A stretch of DNA of 64,000 nucleotides from Watersipora subatra. Lineage: Eukaryota > Bryozoa > Gymnolaemata > Cheilostomatida > Watersiporidae. Both the position numbers and the translations under genes were made by a program. The notes below the pieces were generated by a model, which saw only the letters and a program-made list of their open reading frames with translations, did no database searches and was not told the origin of the DNA. Location: positions 496,001-560,000 of the forward strand of contig NC_088714.1 in NCBI RefSeq assembly GCF_963576615.1, written 5' to 3'. How positions within the stretch are numbered: the stretch's first letter is position 1; each line of letters opens with the position of its first letter. This document shows, piece by piece, positions 47,921 through 61,400 of this stretch.

Positions 47921-50900
47921 ATGGAATCTCTAAAATATTTTTTCCATTCGTAAGTACCATCTCTGAGACAGTCTAGAGAGATCAGTTATAAATAATGTCT
48001 ACTTCTGTTATTAATTATCACATGTGAATACATTTTAGTATCTTCATTCTGTGTTATGGTGAGATGGTGGTTACATCTGCTGCACTTTGTTGTAGGTTAC
48101 TAATAGCAGAAGTACTTCTACTGACTCTGAACATACAGGTAGGTCCAGATTTCAAATTCTATTGACTCTGCTGCGGCCTCAACTATAATTTACCACTTCC
48201 ATGTCATAAACACATATCCATCTGTCCTATATACTTATATATTGGCTACCTATTATAGTATAAACCTATTGGTATATGTTTTGTAGGTCACAATATCACA
48301 AGGGTATGTATACTTTGGAGAACCATATTACTCTAATCAACTGGTATCAACGTTATGAGAGGTTTCGGGTTGCATGATGATTCTCAGTGTAAATACCTGT
48401 AGATGACACTTTGGTGAAGGTGCTACATTGCTGCTGATGCTGCCGTGTATGGTAGGGACTATCATCATTACTATTAGTCATAGTTCTTCTGTGTTTTGTA
48501 GAACATCAGATGGAGAACGTAACATTACAGGTAAGCAGTGATTCTTTCTTTTCCTACTATCAACAAATACAATATCAATTTTATCATGCGCTGCCGTATA
48601 AGAATAGCTGCCGGTTCAGCAGAATCTTAGCATTTTTAACTAAATATTCAGTTAGATTAACTGGTTAGCAAATTGTCAACCCGAGTCTATCCATTTGCAT
48701 TCATATTATTTGTTGACAGCTGAGATGATTGAGAGAGAACGAGCTGAGAAAAGATTCAGCAATACGATATTTAGCCGTAGCACCGGAAATGAGTTCATCG
48801 ACAATTCAAATGCCTCTTCAGCAGCACAAACAGATGCTGCCATACTAAGGAGCATCGTTGATCAGTGAGTGCATTTCTTTATATCCATGACGTTCATAGG
48901 GGTCTTCAGTGAGATGATCAGAGAGGTGTTCATAGAGGTGTTCATAGATCTTCCTAGAGGTCTTCATAGAGTTATTCAGAGTGGTCTTCATAGAAGTGTT
49001 CGGTATATAGAAATAGAGTGGTGTTGGTTATAAGCCTTCAGAACATTCAACATCAACTGGTTTCGAATCTGTTTGGCTGTCTCTGACTCTTTGGTAAAGA
49101 AGGTACAACTTTTATATTCTTGTAGGACTGGAATCAATGTAACAACAAGTTTTGATGCTAATGGCAATCCAGTCGATCCAGGTGAGTCTTTCACTCTAAA
49201 AACTAAAATTATTCTTATGTTAATAAACTGAAGTTTATGATCGAAATACCTCCTAAGCAAGATCTAAACCCTCTGACAACATTTATTTACAGAAGTAATG
49301 CAGGTGTCAGCCGAGCTACATACATCTTGTGAATATGACCAAGCCAACTCACTGCCTTGTAGCAGTGGCTATAGAGAGCCAACAGCGAGATGTACAAATA
49401 GGCAAGAAGGCAGGAAAACATGGGGAATGTCTGGAACTCCATACACCAGAATTCTACCCGCTGCTTACCAAGATGGTACGTACCATTCTCCTTCTTAACT
49501 AAAGTTTCTTTTTAACTTTGATATTATTAGAATGTTAGGCTATTTGAATTAGTCATATATTGTAAGTTTACCTTTCTATGTTCAGTAATTTTTCACCCTA
49601 TCAAACTGCTCATTGCATATCATACAATTTTTCAGGTGTCAGTGAGCGTCGTACACTCGAACACGTTTCTCGCCAACCTCTGGCTTCCCCAAGAACAATC
49701 TCGACAACAGTAACTACCACTGAGTTAATTCTGGACTTTGAGGGGTTCAATGCTGAGATCATGCAGTGGGGTCAATTCACAGCCCACGAGTTCACTCATC
49801 TCTCTGAAGTAGAACGTAAGTTTCACTCGTTGTGTGAAATATATAGAAAGCTTACAACAATCATAGGTTAAGATCAATTTCAATGTTTTGAGTAAATTTG
49901 TCTTAACATTTTGTGTGACTTACTCTCGATGCATCATCTGCTGATTAGTAGATACATAACTGTAAACATGAAGCTTGTTATATTACTGAAGAGCAAAATA
50001 TTTTATCACAATTTTAGAAGAAACCGAGTGCTGCCCTGATCACATATTCGCGTCAAGAAATGGAACCGCAGTGCAGCCGACGGAAGAAGACTTGGAGGCT
50101 ATCAGACAGGAGTTAAAGGAAACTAAAAAAGATGTATGCATGCAGGTGGAGACAAAGAATGACACTCACTACGGAGGGTATCTTTGTATGACTCAACGAC
50201 GCTCTAGCCCCGCCCCTTTGCACGACTGCTCTTTAGGTATGTCCATTTTACAACTCGTGGCCTTGAACTTTCATAGCATTTTCTCAGTGAAAGTTTCCTG
50301 AATAACGCGAATAATAAGCTTCATTTCTGTAGCTCAGAACTTACTTCTAGGTAGAGGGACAGAGGCAAACCTGATTTTCCTTGAGTTTATCGTTCAAATT
50401 GGTTGTATATCAACATGCGTGGTTCTTCTTACAGGTCCAAGACAACAGATGAACAGTATTACTCATGTCTTCGACGCATCTGCCATCTACGGCAGCTCTC
50501 AAGAGGAGCTAGACAGTCTCAGAGATTCTACAGGTGGAAAAATGAAGACCCAGACTGTTAATGGTACAGTATTACCCCCACCAGATAATAGCAGGTGTCC
50601 TGTGGCACGAAAGGCTGCTAACAAATGTCCATTTCTTGGAGGAGATACAAGGATTAATACAACTCGTGAGTACTTGTTATAACGCTACTAACATGGTAAA
50701 ATACTCTTCTCGCCTGAAGCTAGTTTTGTGATATTCAGCTGTGAAAAATATATATTTTAATTCTCTTACAGCCAACCTGGTCTCAACTCATACAGCCTTC
50801 CTTGTCAAGCACAACCAGATAGCCGAGAGACTGAGCAGCATCAACCCTCACTGGGACCATGAACGTCTCTTCCAGGTTAGTTACTAGCAGCTTCTGACAA

Positions 50901-53423
50901 ACTTATTTGATGTACTTTCGATGTGTAATCATTAACTCAGCAACAATGCTACAGATATTGATGTCGATGTAGGGCAACTTAACAACTGGTTCAGTAAATG
51001 CATGTCTTATGTTTGTCTCCGCGTGAGTAAGCAATTCCTAAAATAGGTTAAACTTTTCTACAGGAAACGAGGAAGATTATATCAGGTATCCAGAGCAGCA
51101 CACACTACTATGAATATCTTCCACTCATCATTGGCAATGAGACAATAAGCAAGTACGAGTTGAACAACTACACAGGATTTGACCATGAAGTCAACCCTTC
51201 CTCACTGTAAGTGTCATTCTAAATGTACTCTCAGTTACTTCTACTTAGTTCAGGAGGGGCACTGCATCACCACCCTCAATGACCTACATGTAGGGTCCTC
51301 AGGCTATAACTACTTGCTTGGTTAATAAAGCTCTTTAAATTGTTCAGTCCCAAATCAGATCCTATATGACACAATACATATGAGTTTATAACAGAATGAC
51401 ATTGCCTTTGCTTTCAGGAATGAGTTGGCACACGCAGCTTTCAGATTCGGACATTCGACAGTAGGTGGCAGGTTCTCCGTTCTCAAAGATGACGGTTCAG
51501 AAGACTTCTTAGACCTTACACAGAACTTCAACAATCCTGATCTTCTCTATGATGGAGGTGAGATCTCATACTGACTATCATATTTATCAACTAGTAGATG
51601 CGGATGGCACTACAGGAAGTGGATAGTGATAGCTAATTATACCGCTTAATTTATCCCTTCTAATACTAGTCATTCATGTTACAGGTTACCAGCAGTGTCT
51701 TAAGGGTCTACAGAAAGATGTACCATGGTTGGTTGACAGGAACTACCCAGTAGCAGTGAGTATTTTCTTTATAGACATCTAGTACCTCTATTTATGTCAA
51801 GTTCATTGCAATCAGCTGTCTATTGCCATACAATGGTTGCGACCTCGTCCATACCTGACAATTTTGCTTTTGAATATTTAGATGAGAGACACCCTGTTCG
51901 CTGTCAAAAAGGATATCGTTTCATTGAACATCAACAGAGGAAGAGATCATGGTTTTCCTCCTTACGTGGCATACAGGTATGGTAGAGCTCAGTGGTGTTT
52001 CTCTCAATACCTATAGTCTGTTCAGTCATAAATGTCTCTATTACCATCTCAACCAACACCTTGAGCTCTCTTTTTACTTCATATTGAGACAGAGCTATAA
52101 AATAATGTATGTAAATATTTAGATAATAAACGAGTGGAATATAAGAATTTATTATACTGCTGAGTCGATAGACAGGAGACTCCTTCTATACATGACATTG
52201 TTTTACTCTATTATAGACGTCACTACGGGCTGAGTATTCCACGAACATTTGAAGATCTCAAGGACACACACCCTGAAGAAGTTGTAGAGGCCCTACGTAA
52301 AGTTTATACAACTGTCACTGATATAGAACTATATATCGGAGGTAAATAACTATATCATTCACATATTCGGCTGTAAAGTCATCACTGAGTATGACCAGTG
52401 GTCCATTTTATTGATTTTGGTTCAGAATAATCATAAAGTTTGAACTAACCTTTAGGTATCACAGAGAAGCCACTCACCGGAGCTTCTGTCGGAGAACTCT
52501 TTGCCAATATCATAGGTGATGGATTTGCCAGAATTAGGAATGGAGACAGACTCTTTTTTGAAAGCCCAGAGAGCGGCCTCACTCAAGGTAAATATATTCA
52601 CCTCTAGTTTCTCCTCAGTGTTCAGGTTCGAATATATTACTTTAGATTTGTCCTCTCATTGTTCACAAAATTCAAAAAATCGAGGTAAATTCAGCAACTA
52701 TGAAAGATGAAGAGTACAAATTTACATAGAAAGGTGATGGCTAACTTTGCTCTAAAGGTTTATTTTATTATAATGCCTCTGGTATTAACTGCTCTCATGG
52801 CTCTCCTTTTTCTCTTACAGCTCAGATAGACAGCATCAAGGGATATAAATACAACAAGTTCTTATGTGACATCGGAGGCATGGCTAACATAAGCAGCAAC
52901 GCTTTCATCATCGCTGGACGGTGAGTTGAATTTATCTTTTAAAATGCTGTCGAGAATGTTGACATTACAGCGTATAGCCTGTGAACCACAGTACTCTATG
53001 CAGTTATTTTTATTGTTGTTTGTTTGGATTACAGAAAAGGAGCGACTACAGTTGAATGTGACAGCCTTCCAGAACTTGACTTGGAGCTTTGGAGAGAAAA
53101 CACTCAGACACCCCCTCAGTGCAGTTGGAGGGTTACTAACGAAGGACCCTGTTGCTTTGGTAGGTTACCGTCACACTTACCCACAAATCTTCTGCTGAAT
53201 TTTCAACACGAGAAACCATTCTGTTTTCTACCTGATAAACAGGATCTAATTGGACATGATCCGTTTTGTAGGCAGCCAAACTTTGACAAGAACCTGTGAA
53301 GGAGATGTCGGTTGCCTCTGTGAGGGCTCTGATACCATCAAGGAACCATGCACTTGTGTCACTCCTGACTGTGTGAAGAGTTTATGGCGCAGATGTTTAA
53401 GCAAGCTGAGAGAGAGATGGTAG
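47921..53423 (+). CDS. Secreted animal heme peroxidase, copy E (20 exons, intact)
   Basis: Same 20-exon layout with no stop noticed; exon 8 at 49636-49815 (distal His), exon 13 at 51418-51557 (proximal His), and exon 16 beginning at 52217. The N-terminus starts MESLKYFF instead of MGSLKYFF. The 5' half and its upstream region are nearly identical to copy A, exon 8 is of the GVSERR type shared with D, and everything from exon 16 to beyond the stop appears identical to copy F. Ala and Thr replace the heme-bonding acids, as in all copies. Enzyme role as for copy A. Confidence 0.9.
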
Positions 53424-53915
53424 AGAGACCAGAATATTCATGCTAATCCATCTACTGCCTTCCGTGCCATCATCTTGTACTTTATACACAATCTTTTACT
53501 GCTGTAAAAGTTTGTTGAACTAAAGGTTTTATTTTTTTAGAATATGCAAAGTCACTTAGTGTAGACAAATAGAAATAATTATGTATAAGAGAATCTTACC
53601 TAGGCCAACCACAATGCCACAATTTCTTAACTCAGTTGTATCTCATTGCTCAAGAAAGACATTTCTTTCCCATACAAATCATAGCTGATTGATATTTGAG
53701 TGCTTTACTTCTCTATGACCAAATCTAGCAGAATATATTTTTACACATCATTATGTCTATTGTAAGTTGTTCACTTAGCCTCTCATTCATGTTCATAATT
53801 ATTTATTACCTGTTTATAAAGCAATTATATATTATTGTTTTATTGTTTTTGGCTCAAGACCTCATCCTGTGATTTTATCAGTATAATGTTTTTGTACCAA
53901 CGATGATAGGTCATC

Positions 53916-53921
53916 AATAAA
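53916..53921 (+). promoter_or_regulatory. Candidate poly(A) signal, copy E
   Basis: AATAAA about 490 bp after the stop codon, same context as after copies A, B and C. Confidence 0.4.
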
Positions 53922-54669
53922 CTATAATATTACTCTAAAGTCTCCTGACCCGAGCTTGTTTACCATTCATATAATCATCTTATTATCTAACCAGGCTCAT
54001 GTGTAGAACATAGTTGGTTCATCACATGCTACACGGCAGCATTGTCAGCATGTTATCACTGATCACTACAGACTCTTTCTTGCTGATACCAACTCTGTAT
54101 GCTATAGAGAATATACTAATTGTACCAATCAATATGTAGTTAGGAGGATCAATTATATTCATTCATAACCTGTTATTGATTATAACTAAAATTTTTCACA
54201 CTTGCTCAACACCTACAACCTTTTAAACCAGCACAAATTGTTACATCATCAAATTCTATTCATAGTAAAGGGCAGTAAGAGTACATTATTTGTAGGTCAT
54301 GAACTCTGCACAAATTAGTCATGTCATAGATTTTGTTGAAATAGCGCATTCACATGCAACAACAGAAGCTGCCTTTCCTAAGATTAGGAAGTTGTCGCCA
54401 GTTCTGATTACCAGACTGTAACCGGTGCCCGCTGCTCTATTCAAATATAAGTTTTGTAGAATGTCAGCAGTTCAATACTGATGCTAAAGCTGCTTACTTA
54501 CAATTTTGCTACTTAACTTCTGTTTTTAATTGAGTTGTTAGATTATTTTAGGCCGAAGACTCGTGGACTTGTTAATAATTACATTGATAAGAGATGATAA
54601 CTCATAAACCTCTACCAATTTTATTTTAGAGTTAGTTGAGATTTATGATTTATGATCTCTTATGATTTC

Positions 54670-54713
54670 TGATATAATTCTGGATGCTGAAACTAGCATC
54701 CAGAATGATATCA
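54670..54713. repeat. 44-bp inverted repeat, E-F spacer
   Basis: Same stem and loop as at 11933-11976. Confidence 0.85.
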
Positions 54714-56066
54714 TCATACTCCCTACTTCGCTGTCAGAGTAAATATTGCAAAATATACAACCATAAATATAGAAGGCACCCAGACGATACCAAAAGTAGG
54801 TGAGGATGTTGAATTTGCTGCTTATTGTAACTAGTGACCAATTGAGTTGTTACTTTGTGTTTAAGCAGATCCTTGGGGAGACTAATGAAAATCTTAAAAA
54901 GTATATTAACCAAAATGGTTTCTCTAAAACTAGAATTAGGAGTCGCTGATTATAATGTGATCCTACTAACATGTGTAGAACTTAGAACATTGTCAGCAGC
55001 TCTTCCATAGACCTCTGAATTGTGGGATCTGATAATTCTAGTAGGCTGTTTAGTTTCAAATGAGCTCACATATTCTTTTTTGTGTTGACATAAAACATGC
55101 AAATTTCCCAGTTTGTAATTTATTGTAATTGTCAATATTAAAGAGATATGATTTGACTAAATCTGTTTGTAAAAACTGAACTCTGTTTTCCCTTTGATAG
55201 GAAGTCTTCAAATTCTGATACAATGTTTCTTCACAAGCTCATCAAACAATTTCTCTTTCACTGCACTTTCCAACACCAGTTCCTCAACCACTACTCCAAC
55301 TAACTCTACCGACACTGCAAGGCCCAGTCCCATGTGACGTTTCCGAGACTACGGGAATAACAACTTCGGGACATACGCACTAGCACTACCCGACACACCG
55401 ACTATCGACTCTATGACAAACACTAGGATCAACTTGATAAATACTTGGAATGAAGCAACTCAAGCTGACTCAACTACTTGTAACTATACACAGACTTCGA
55501 CTCTAGTAATAGACAAGATGACCCAGACTACTTATATTATACAGACTTTTTGTGACTTGGCCTCACAGCTCCTACATGCCTGCTTTATTTCATTTCTAAC
55601 AGTTCTACTGTATTAAATATAACTACTGTTTATTCCCCCAACAAGTTTGGTCTCTGTCTATCTAATTACCATGTGCTGTTCTTGATTATAAAACTGACAG
55701 TTATCTACCTCAGAGAGTTGAATTAGAGCAAACAACAATGTCGAAAAGAAGCAGTTTGGGTTAAAACCGAAGGTTCCAAAGAAATTATTTTAGCATGTAA
55801 GTTTGGTTTACTTCAAAGATTGAATTTAAAGAAATATCACAATTTGTAATGCAAAGTTCATAAAGTTATCCTAAAGGTTTTGTAAGCATAAGAACTTTGG
55901 TAGAACCTCCATATACTAGTATAACTAGTAGCATAAGAGGGCAGTTGGTACCGTAACCCTCAGATATGTCAGGTTTTTGCGGGGAGGGCAGGTACAATCC
56001 CATTAGTTCATTGGAAAATTTAGCTAAGTTTAACTGTGCATTAGTCTGAGTATCTTAAAGTTAACC

Positions 56067-56125
56067 TTTTTGCGGAGCAGTAGTCAAGACTACAGGTTGC
56101 AGTCTTGACTACTGCTCGGCAAAAA
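56067..56125. repeat. Long inverted repeat (hairpin), spacer before copy F
   Basis: Same as at 45561-45619, with 25-base arms, one mismatch and a 9-base loop. Confidence 0.9.
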
Positions 56126-56127
56126 AT

Positions 56128-56295
56128 GGTAAACCATAAGACCCAGGTAACCATAAGACCCAGGTAACCATAAGAACCAGGTAAACCATAAGAACCAGGT
56201 AAACCATAGCAACCAGGTAAACCATAAGACCCAGGTAACCATAAGAACCAGGTAAACCATAAGAACCAGGTAAACCATAACAACCAGGTAAACCA
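56128..56295. repeat. 17/18-bp tandem repeat, about 9 copies
   Basis: Same mixed 17/18-bp units and nearly the same length as the array before copy E. Confidence 0.88.
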
Positions 56296-57104
56296 TTACA
56301 GCCATATAGTAAAACCAGCAAGAAAGAAGTACTATCATAAAAGATAGGTTGTTATGGAAAAGGATAAGTAATGAATGATATAATAGGACATGAATATTGA
56401 AACAGATCAGGTGATACGAGTAAAAAGAGCAGGTATCATTGTGAACGATAGCACACATAGACATTCAAGGCTAGAGGTATAGCTCTATAGTGTGACCGAG
56501 GAACAGTGATGGGAAATATATGAATATTTGAGAAGAGAACTGAGAAAGCAGTGAAGACACTCTATAGATGAATTGTTTATAGCATTAGGACCATGTAGGT
56601 TTTTAGGGGTCGTGCACTGCATAGATTAGGGATTAAAAAGCATCGATTGCATCAGCACGTATACCAAAACAAGCACCTGCGTCACCTGTCTAGTTGCTCC
56701 AATCTAATTCCAGTTAGGTAAACGCTGAAATAATAATAATATTGCAATAATATTAATGTGTTGTGGAAGTTGGCATTTCTTGGAAGAGCAAGTATGTGAG
56801 GAGGGTTTTGAGTATGATTAATTCGGTTGAAATTGACAGTTATTGTAGTTTTCAGTTTGATAGTGTCACAGCCATGAAATTAAGTAATAGAACTTGAATT
56901 TTTAATAAATGTGAGGATGCAACTGCCGAGGAGAATAGAAATATAATAGAGATATCTGAGCTCTTTATCGGCCATGTCTTTATGCATCTCTTTATTTTTC
57001 TCTTCTCATGTTGAAGTTGAGGCTTGCAGAAGGCGTCGCACGACCACCGGTCTACTATAGCGCCCCATGGGAACTGTTTGTCGGCCCAGTGTAGCGCTTC
57101 CACA

Positions 57105-57288
57105 CTGGCCCACCCAGGTGTGACCCCTCTACGGACTGGCCCACCCAGGTGTCACCAATCTTTGGACTGGCACACTCAGGTGTCATCACTCTATGGACTG
57201 GCACACTCAGGTGTCACCACTCTATGGACTGGCACACTCAGGTGTCACCACTCTATGGACTGGCCCACCCAGGTGTGACTATACTATG
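57105..57288. repeat. 31-bp minisatellite, about 6 copies (unit F)
   Basis: Short array with the same AGGTGTGACC first monomer as unit E and a GGTGTGACTATAC-type last monomer. Confidence 0.93.
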
Positions 57289-58398
57289 GAAACTCAGCAT
57301 TTATTACTTTCAACTGACTCTTATAAATACTCTCTGCTACCTTTCTCTCCTACTTATCCTCATCCATATTCATATTTGACACTGTTTTTATATTCCTAAT
57401 ATTCTGAAACTCTCTAATATATAGTCTCAGTTAGTGAATACAAAGGTTTTTCTAAAATTTACTAAAAATTTGTTTGTTTTATTAAGTTTCAGCAACTAAG
57501 CAGAAATCAAGTTAAATTTTACTAATTTTGTAAGTCTGACATTGCTAGTATTTTAGTCATGAAATTAAGTTTCCAAAATTACCAACTCAATGTAAGGCTA
57601 CAAGAGCCTGTGTTTCCAGAGACAGCTCTGTCTTTTTTAGTAATTGGAAACATATACATGTATGACATGATTGTTATTATTAGCTTAAATGAACCAATCA
57701 GATACGTATAATATTTTAGAAATGACAATAGCCAGCAGGTGTCACAATTGACATATGCCAGCATGTGTTCTTAGTAAAACTAAAGATCTACTGAGTACTA
57801 TGACAGGTGAACTTACATATGGCGAAAGTAAATATTAAGTGAAAACTTGCTTTTCTGAAGAACAGTTTATCGAGCTCTTACCTGCATTGATTAGGATGCT
57901 TTCCTAGTCTCTACCTGCGTCACTTCCTCTAGCTGTCTAGTGTCTACACACCAGCTTGGAAATTCCTACTTGTTCTCCTCACATATTTAAAATGCTAAAC
58001 TAGGAGGGCTGACCTAAGGGGTGACATCATACCTCACACAAAAAAAGGGTTTCCTGCGTATTTTCAGCCAGTTTGTAACCCTGAGCCAGCTAGCACAGGA
58101 ATATCGTCAGTCACACTTTCGCAATGGTGAACTTTGTCATGTTTTTAAAAAGCTCCTTAAAATCCTGATTAATGATGTCCTATATAGTTTGTCTAGCAAC
58201 ATGTAGTTGGAGTTCTTCCACCTGTCATAGAAGAGATACAGTAAGGATGATTAATGTTAAATATAGGGGTGGATTAAGTCATATTTTTGCAAAAAAGACT
58301 ACCAATTTAACAGAATCTACTAGTGTCTGTAAATATATTAACAACTCCTACATCAACAGGCTTACATCCACCCCTTGTTCACTCAACACACACTCTAG

Positions 58399-58406
58399 TA
58401 TAAAAG
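58399..58406 (+). promoter_or_regulatory. TATA box of copy F
   Basis: TATAAAAG 69 bp before the ATG, conserved context. Confidence 0.75.
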
Positions 58407-58467
58407 CAAGGAGCCATATAGCTGATGACATTATCAAATAGATACACCAAGTAACACGCAAGCAAAA

Positions 58468-61400
58468 ATGGGACCTCTAAAATATTTTTTCCATTCGTAA
58501 GTACCATTTCTGAGACAGTCTAAAGAGAGTTATAAATAATTTCTACTTCTGTTATTAATTATCACATGTGAATACATTTTAGTATCTAAATTCTGTGTTA
58601 TGGTGAGATGGTGGTTACATCTGCTGCACTTTGTTGTAGGTTACTAATAGCAGAAGTACTTCTACTGACTCTGAACATACAGGTAGGTCAAGATGTCAAA
58701 TTCTATTGACTCTGCTGCGGCCTCAACTATAATTTACCACTTCCATGTCATAAACACATATCCATCTGTCCTATATACTTATATATTTGTTACCCATAGT
58801 ATAAACCTATTGGTATATGTTTTGTAGATCACAATATCACAAGGGTATGTATACTTTGGAGAACCATATTACTCTAATCAACTGGTATCTGCGTTATGAG
58901 AGGTTTCGGGTTGCATGATGATTCTCAGTGTAAATACCTGTAGATGACACTTTGGTGAAGGTGCTACATTACTGCTGATGCTGCCGTGTATGGTAGGGAC
59001 TATCATCATTACTATTAGTCATAGTTCTTCTGTGTTTTGTAGAACATTAGATGGAGAACGTAACATTACAGGTAAGCACTGATTCTTTCTTTTCCTATTA
59101 TCAACAAGTACAATATCAATTTTATCATGAGCTGCCGTATAATAATAGCTGCCGGTTCAGCAGAATCTTAGCATTTTTAACTAAATGTTTAGTTAGAATG
59201 ACTGGTTAGCAAATTGTCAACTCGAATCTAGCTATCTATTTGCATTCATATTATTTGTTGACAGCTGAGATGATTGAGAGAGAACGAGCTGAGAAAAGGT
59301 TCAGCAATACGATATTTAGCCGTAGCACCGGAAACGAGTTCATCGACAATTCAAATGCCTCTTCGTCAGCACAAACAGATGCTGCCATACTAAGGAGCAT
59401 CGTTGATCAGTGAGTACATTTCTTTATATCCATGATAACGACGTTCATAGAGATGTTCACTGGGATGGTCAGAGAGGTGTTCATAGAGGGATCTTCATAG
59501 AGGTCTCCATAAAGTTATTCAGAGTGGTCTTCACAGAGGTGTTCATAGAGGCGTTTGTATATAGAAATAGAGTGGTAATGGTTATAAGCCTTCAGAACAT
59601 TCAGCATCAACTGATTTCGAATCTGTTTGGCTGTCTCTGACTCTTTGGTAAATAAGGTACAACTTTTATATTCTTGTAGGACTGGAATCAATGTAACAAC
59701 AAGTTTTGATGCTAATGGCAATCCAGTTGATCCAGGTGAGTCTTTCACTCTATAAACTAAAATTATTCTTATGTTAATAAACTGAAGTTTATGATCGTAA
59801 GTAATACCTACTAAGCAAGATCTAAACCCTCTAACAACGTTTATTTACAGAAGTAATGCAGGTGTCAGCCGAGCTACGTACATCTTGTGAATATGACCAA
59901 GCCAACTCTCTGCCTTGCAGCAGTGGCTATAGAGAGCCAACAGCGAGATGTACAAATAGGCAAGAAGGCAGGAAAACATGGGGAATGTCTGGAACTCCAT
60001 ACACCAGAATTCTACCCGCTGCCTACCAAGATGGTACGTACCATTCTCCTTCTTAGCTAAAGTCTATTTTTAACTTTGATGTTATTAAATATTAACCTAT
60101 TTGATTTAGTTATATATTGTAAGTTTACCTTTTTATGATAGGGCAATTTTCTACCCAATCAAACTGCTCAATGTCTATCATACAATTTTTCAGGTGTCAG
60201 TGATCTCCGTACACTCGAACACTTTTCCCGACAACCCCTGGCTTCCCCAAGAACAATCTCGACAACAGTAACTACCACTGAGTTAATTCTGGACTTTGAG
60301 GGGTTCAATGCTGAGATCATGCAGTGGGGTCAATTCACAGCCCACGAGTTCACTCATCTCTCTGAAGTAGAACGTAAGTTTCACTCGTTGTGTGAAATAT
60401 ATAGAAAGCTTACAATCATAGTAGGTTAAGATCAATTTCAATGTTTTGAGTAAATTTGTCTTAACATTTTGTGTGACTTACTCTCGATGCATCATCTGCT
60501 GATTAGTAGATACATAACTGTAAACATGAAGCTTGTTACATTACTGAAGAGCAAAATATTTTATCACAATTTTAGAAGAAACCGAGTGCTGCCCTGATCA
60601 CATATTCGTGTCAAGAAATGGAACCGCAGTGCAGCCGACGGAAGAAGACTTGGAGGCTATCAGACAGGAGTTAAAGGAAACTAAAAAAGATGTATGCATG
60701 CAGGTGGAGACAAAGAATGACACTCACTACGGAGGGTATCTTTGTATGACTCAACGACGCTCTAGCCCCGCCCCTTTGCACGACTGCTCTTTAGGTATGT
60801 CCATTTTACAACTCGTGGCCTTGAACTTTCATAGCATTCTCTCAGTGAAAGTTTCCTGAATAACGCGAATAATAAGCTTCATTTCTGTAGCTCAGAACTT
60901 ACTTCTGGGTAGAGGGACAGAGGCAAACCTGATTTTCCTTGAGTTTATCGTTCAAATTGGTTGTATATCAACATGTATGGTGCTTGTTACAGGTCCAAGA
61001 CAGCAGATGAACAGTATTACTCATGTCTTCGACGCATCTGCCATCTATGGCAGCTCTCAAGAGGAGCTAGACAGTCTCAGAGATTCTACAGGTGGGAAAA
61101 TGAAAACCCAGACTGTTAATGGTACAATACTACCCCCACCAGATAATAGCAGGTGTCCTGTGGCACGACAGGCTGCTAACAAATGTCCATTTCTTGGAGG
61201 AGATACAAGGATTAATACGACTCGTGAGTACTTGTTATAACGCTACTAACATGGTAAAATACTCTTCTCACCTAAAGCTAGTTTTGTGATATTCAGCTGT
61301 GAAAAATATATATTTAAATTCTCTTACAGCCAACCTGGTCTCAACTCATACGGCCTTCCTTGTCAAGCACAACCAGATAGCCGAGAGACTGAGTAGCATC

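Larger units (their letters stand above)
53424..58398. other. Spacer between copies E and F
   Basis: No gene is seen. Candidate poly(A) signal 53916-53921, inverted repeat 54670-54713, long hairpin 56067-56125, expanded 17/18-bp repeat (about 56128-56295) and short 31-bp minisatellite (57105-57288). Its start around 54008 shares a variant with base 1 of the window. Confidence 0.8.
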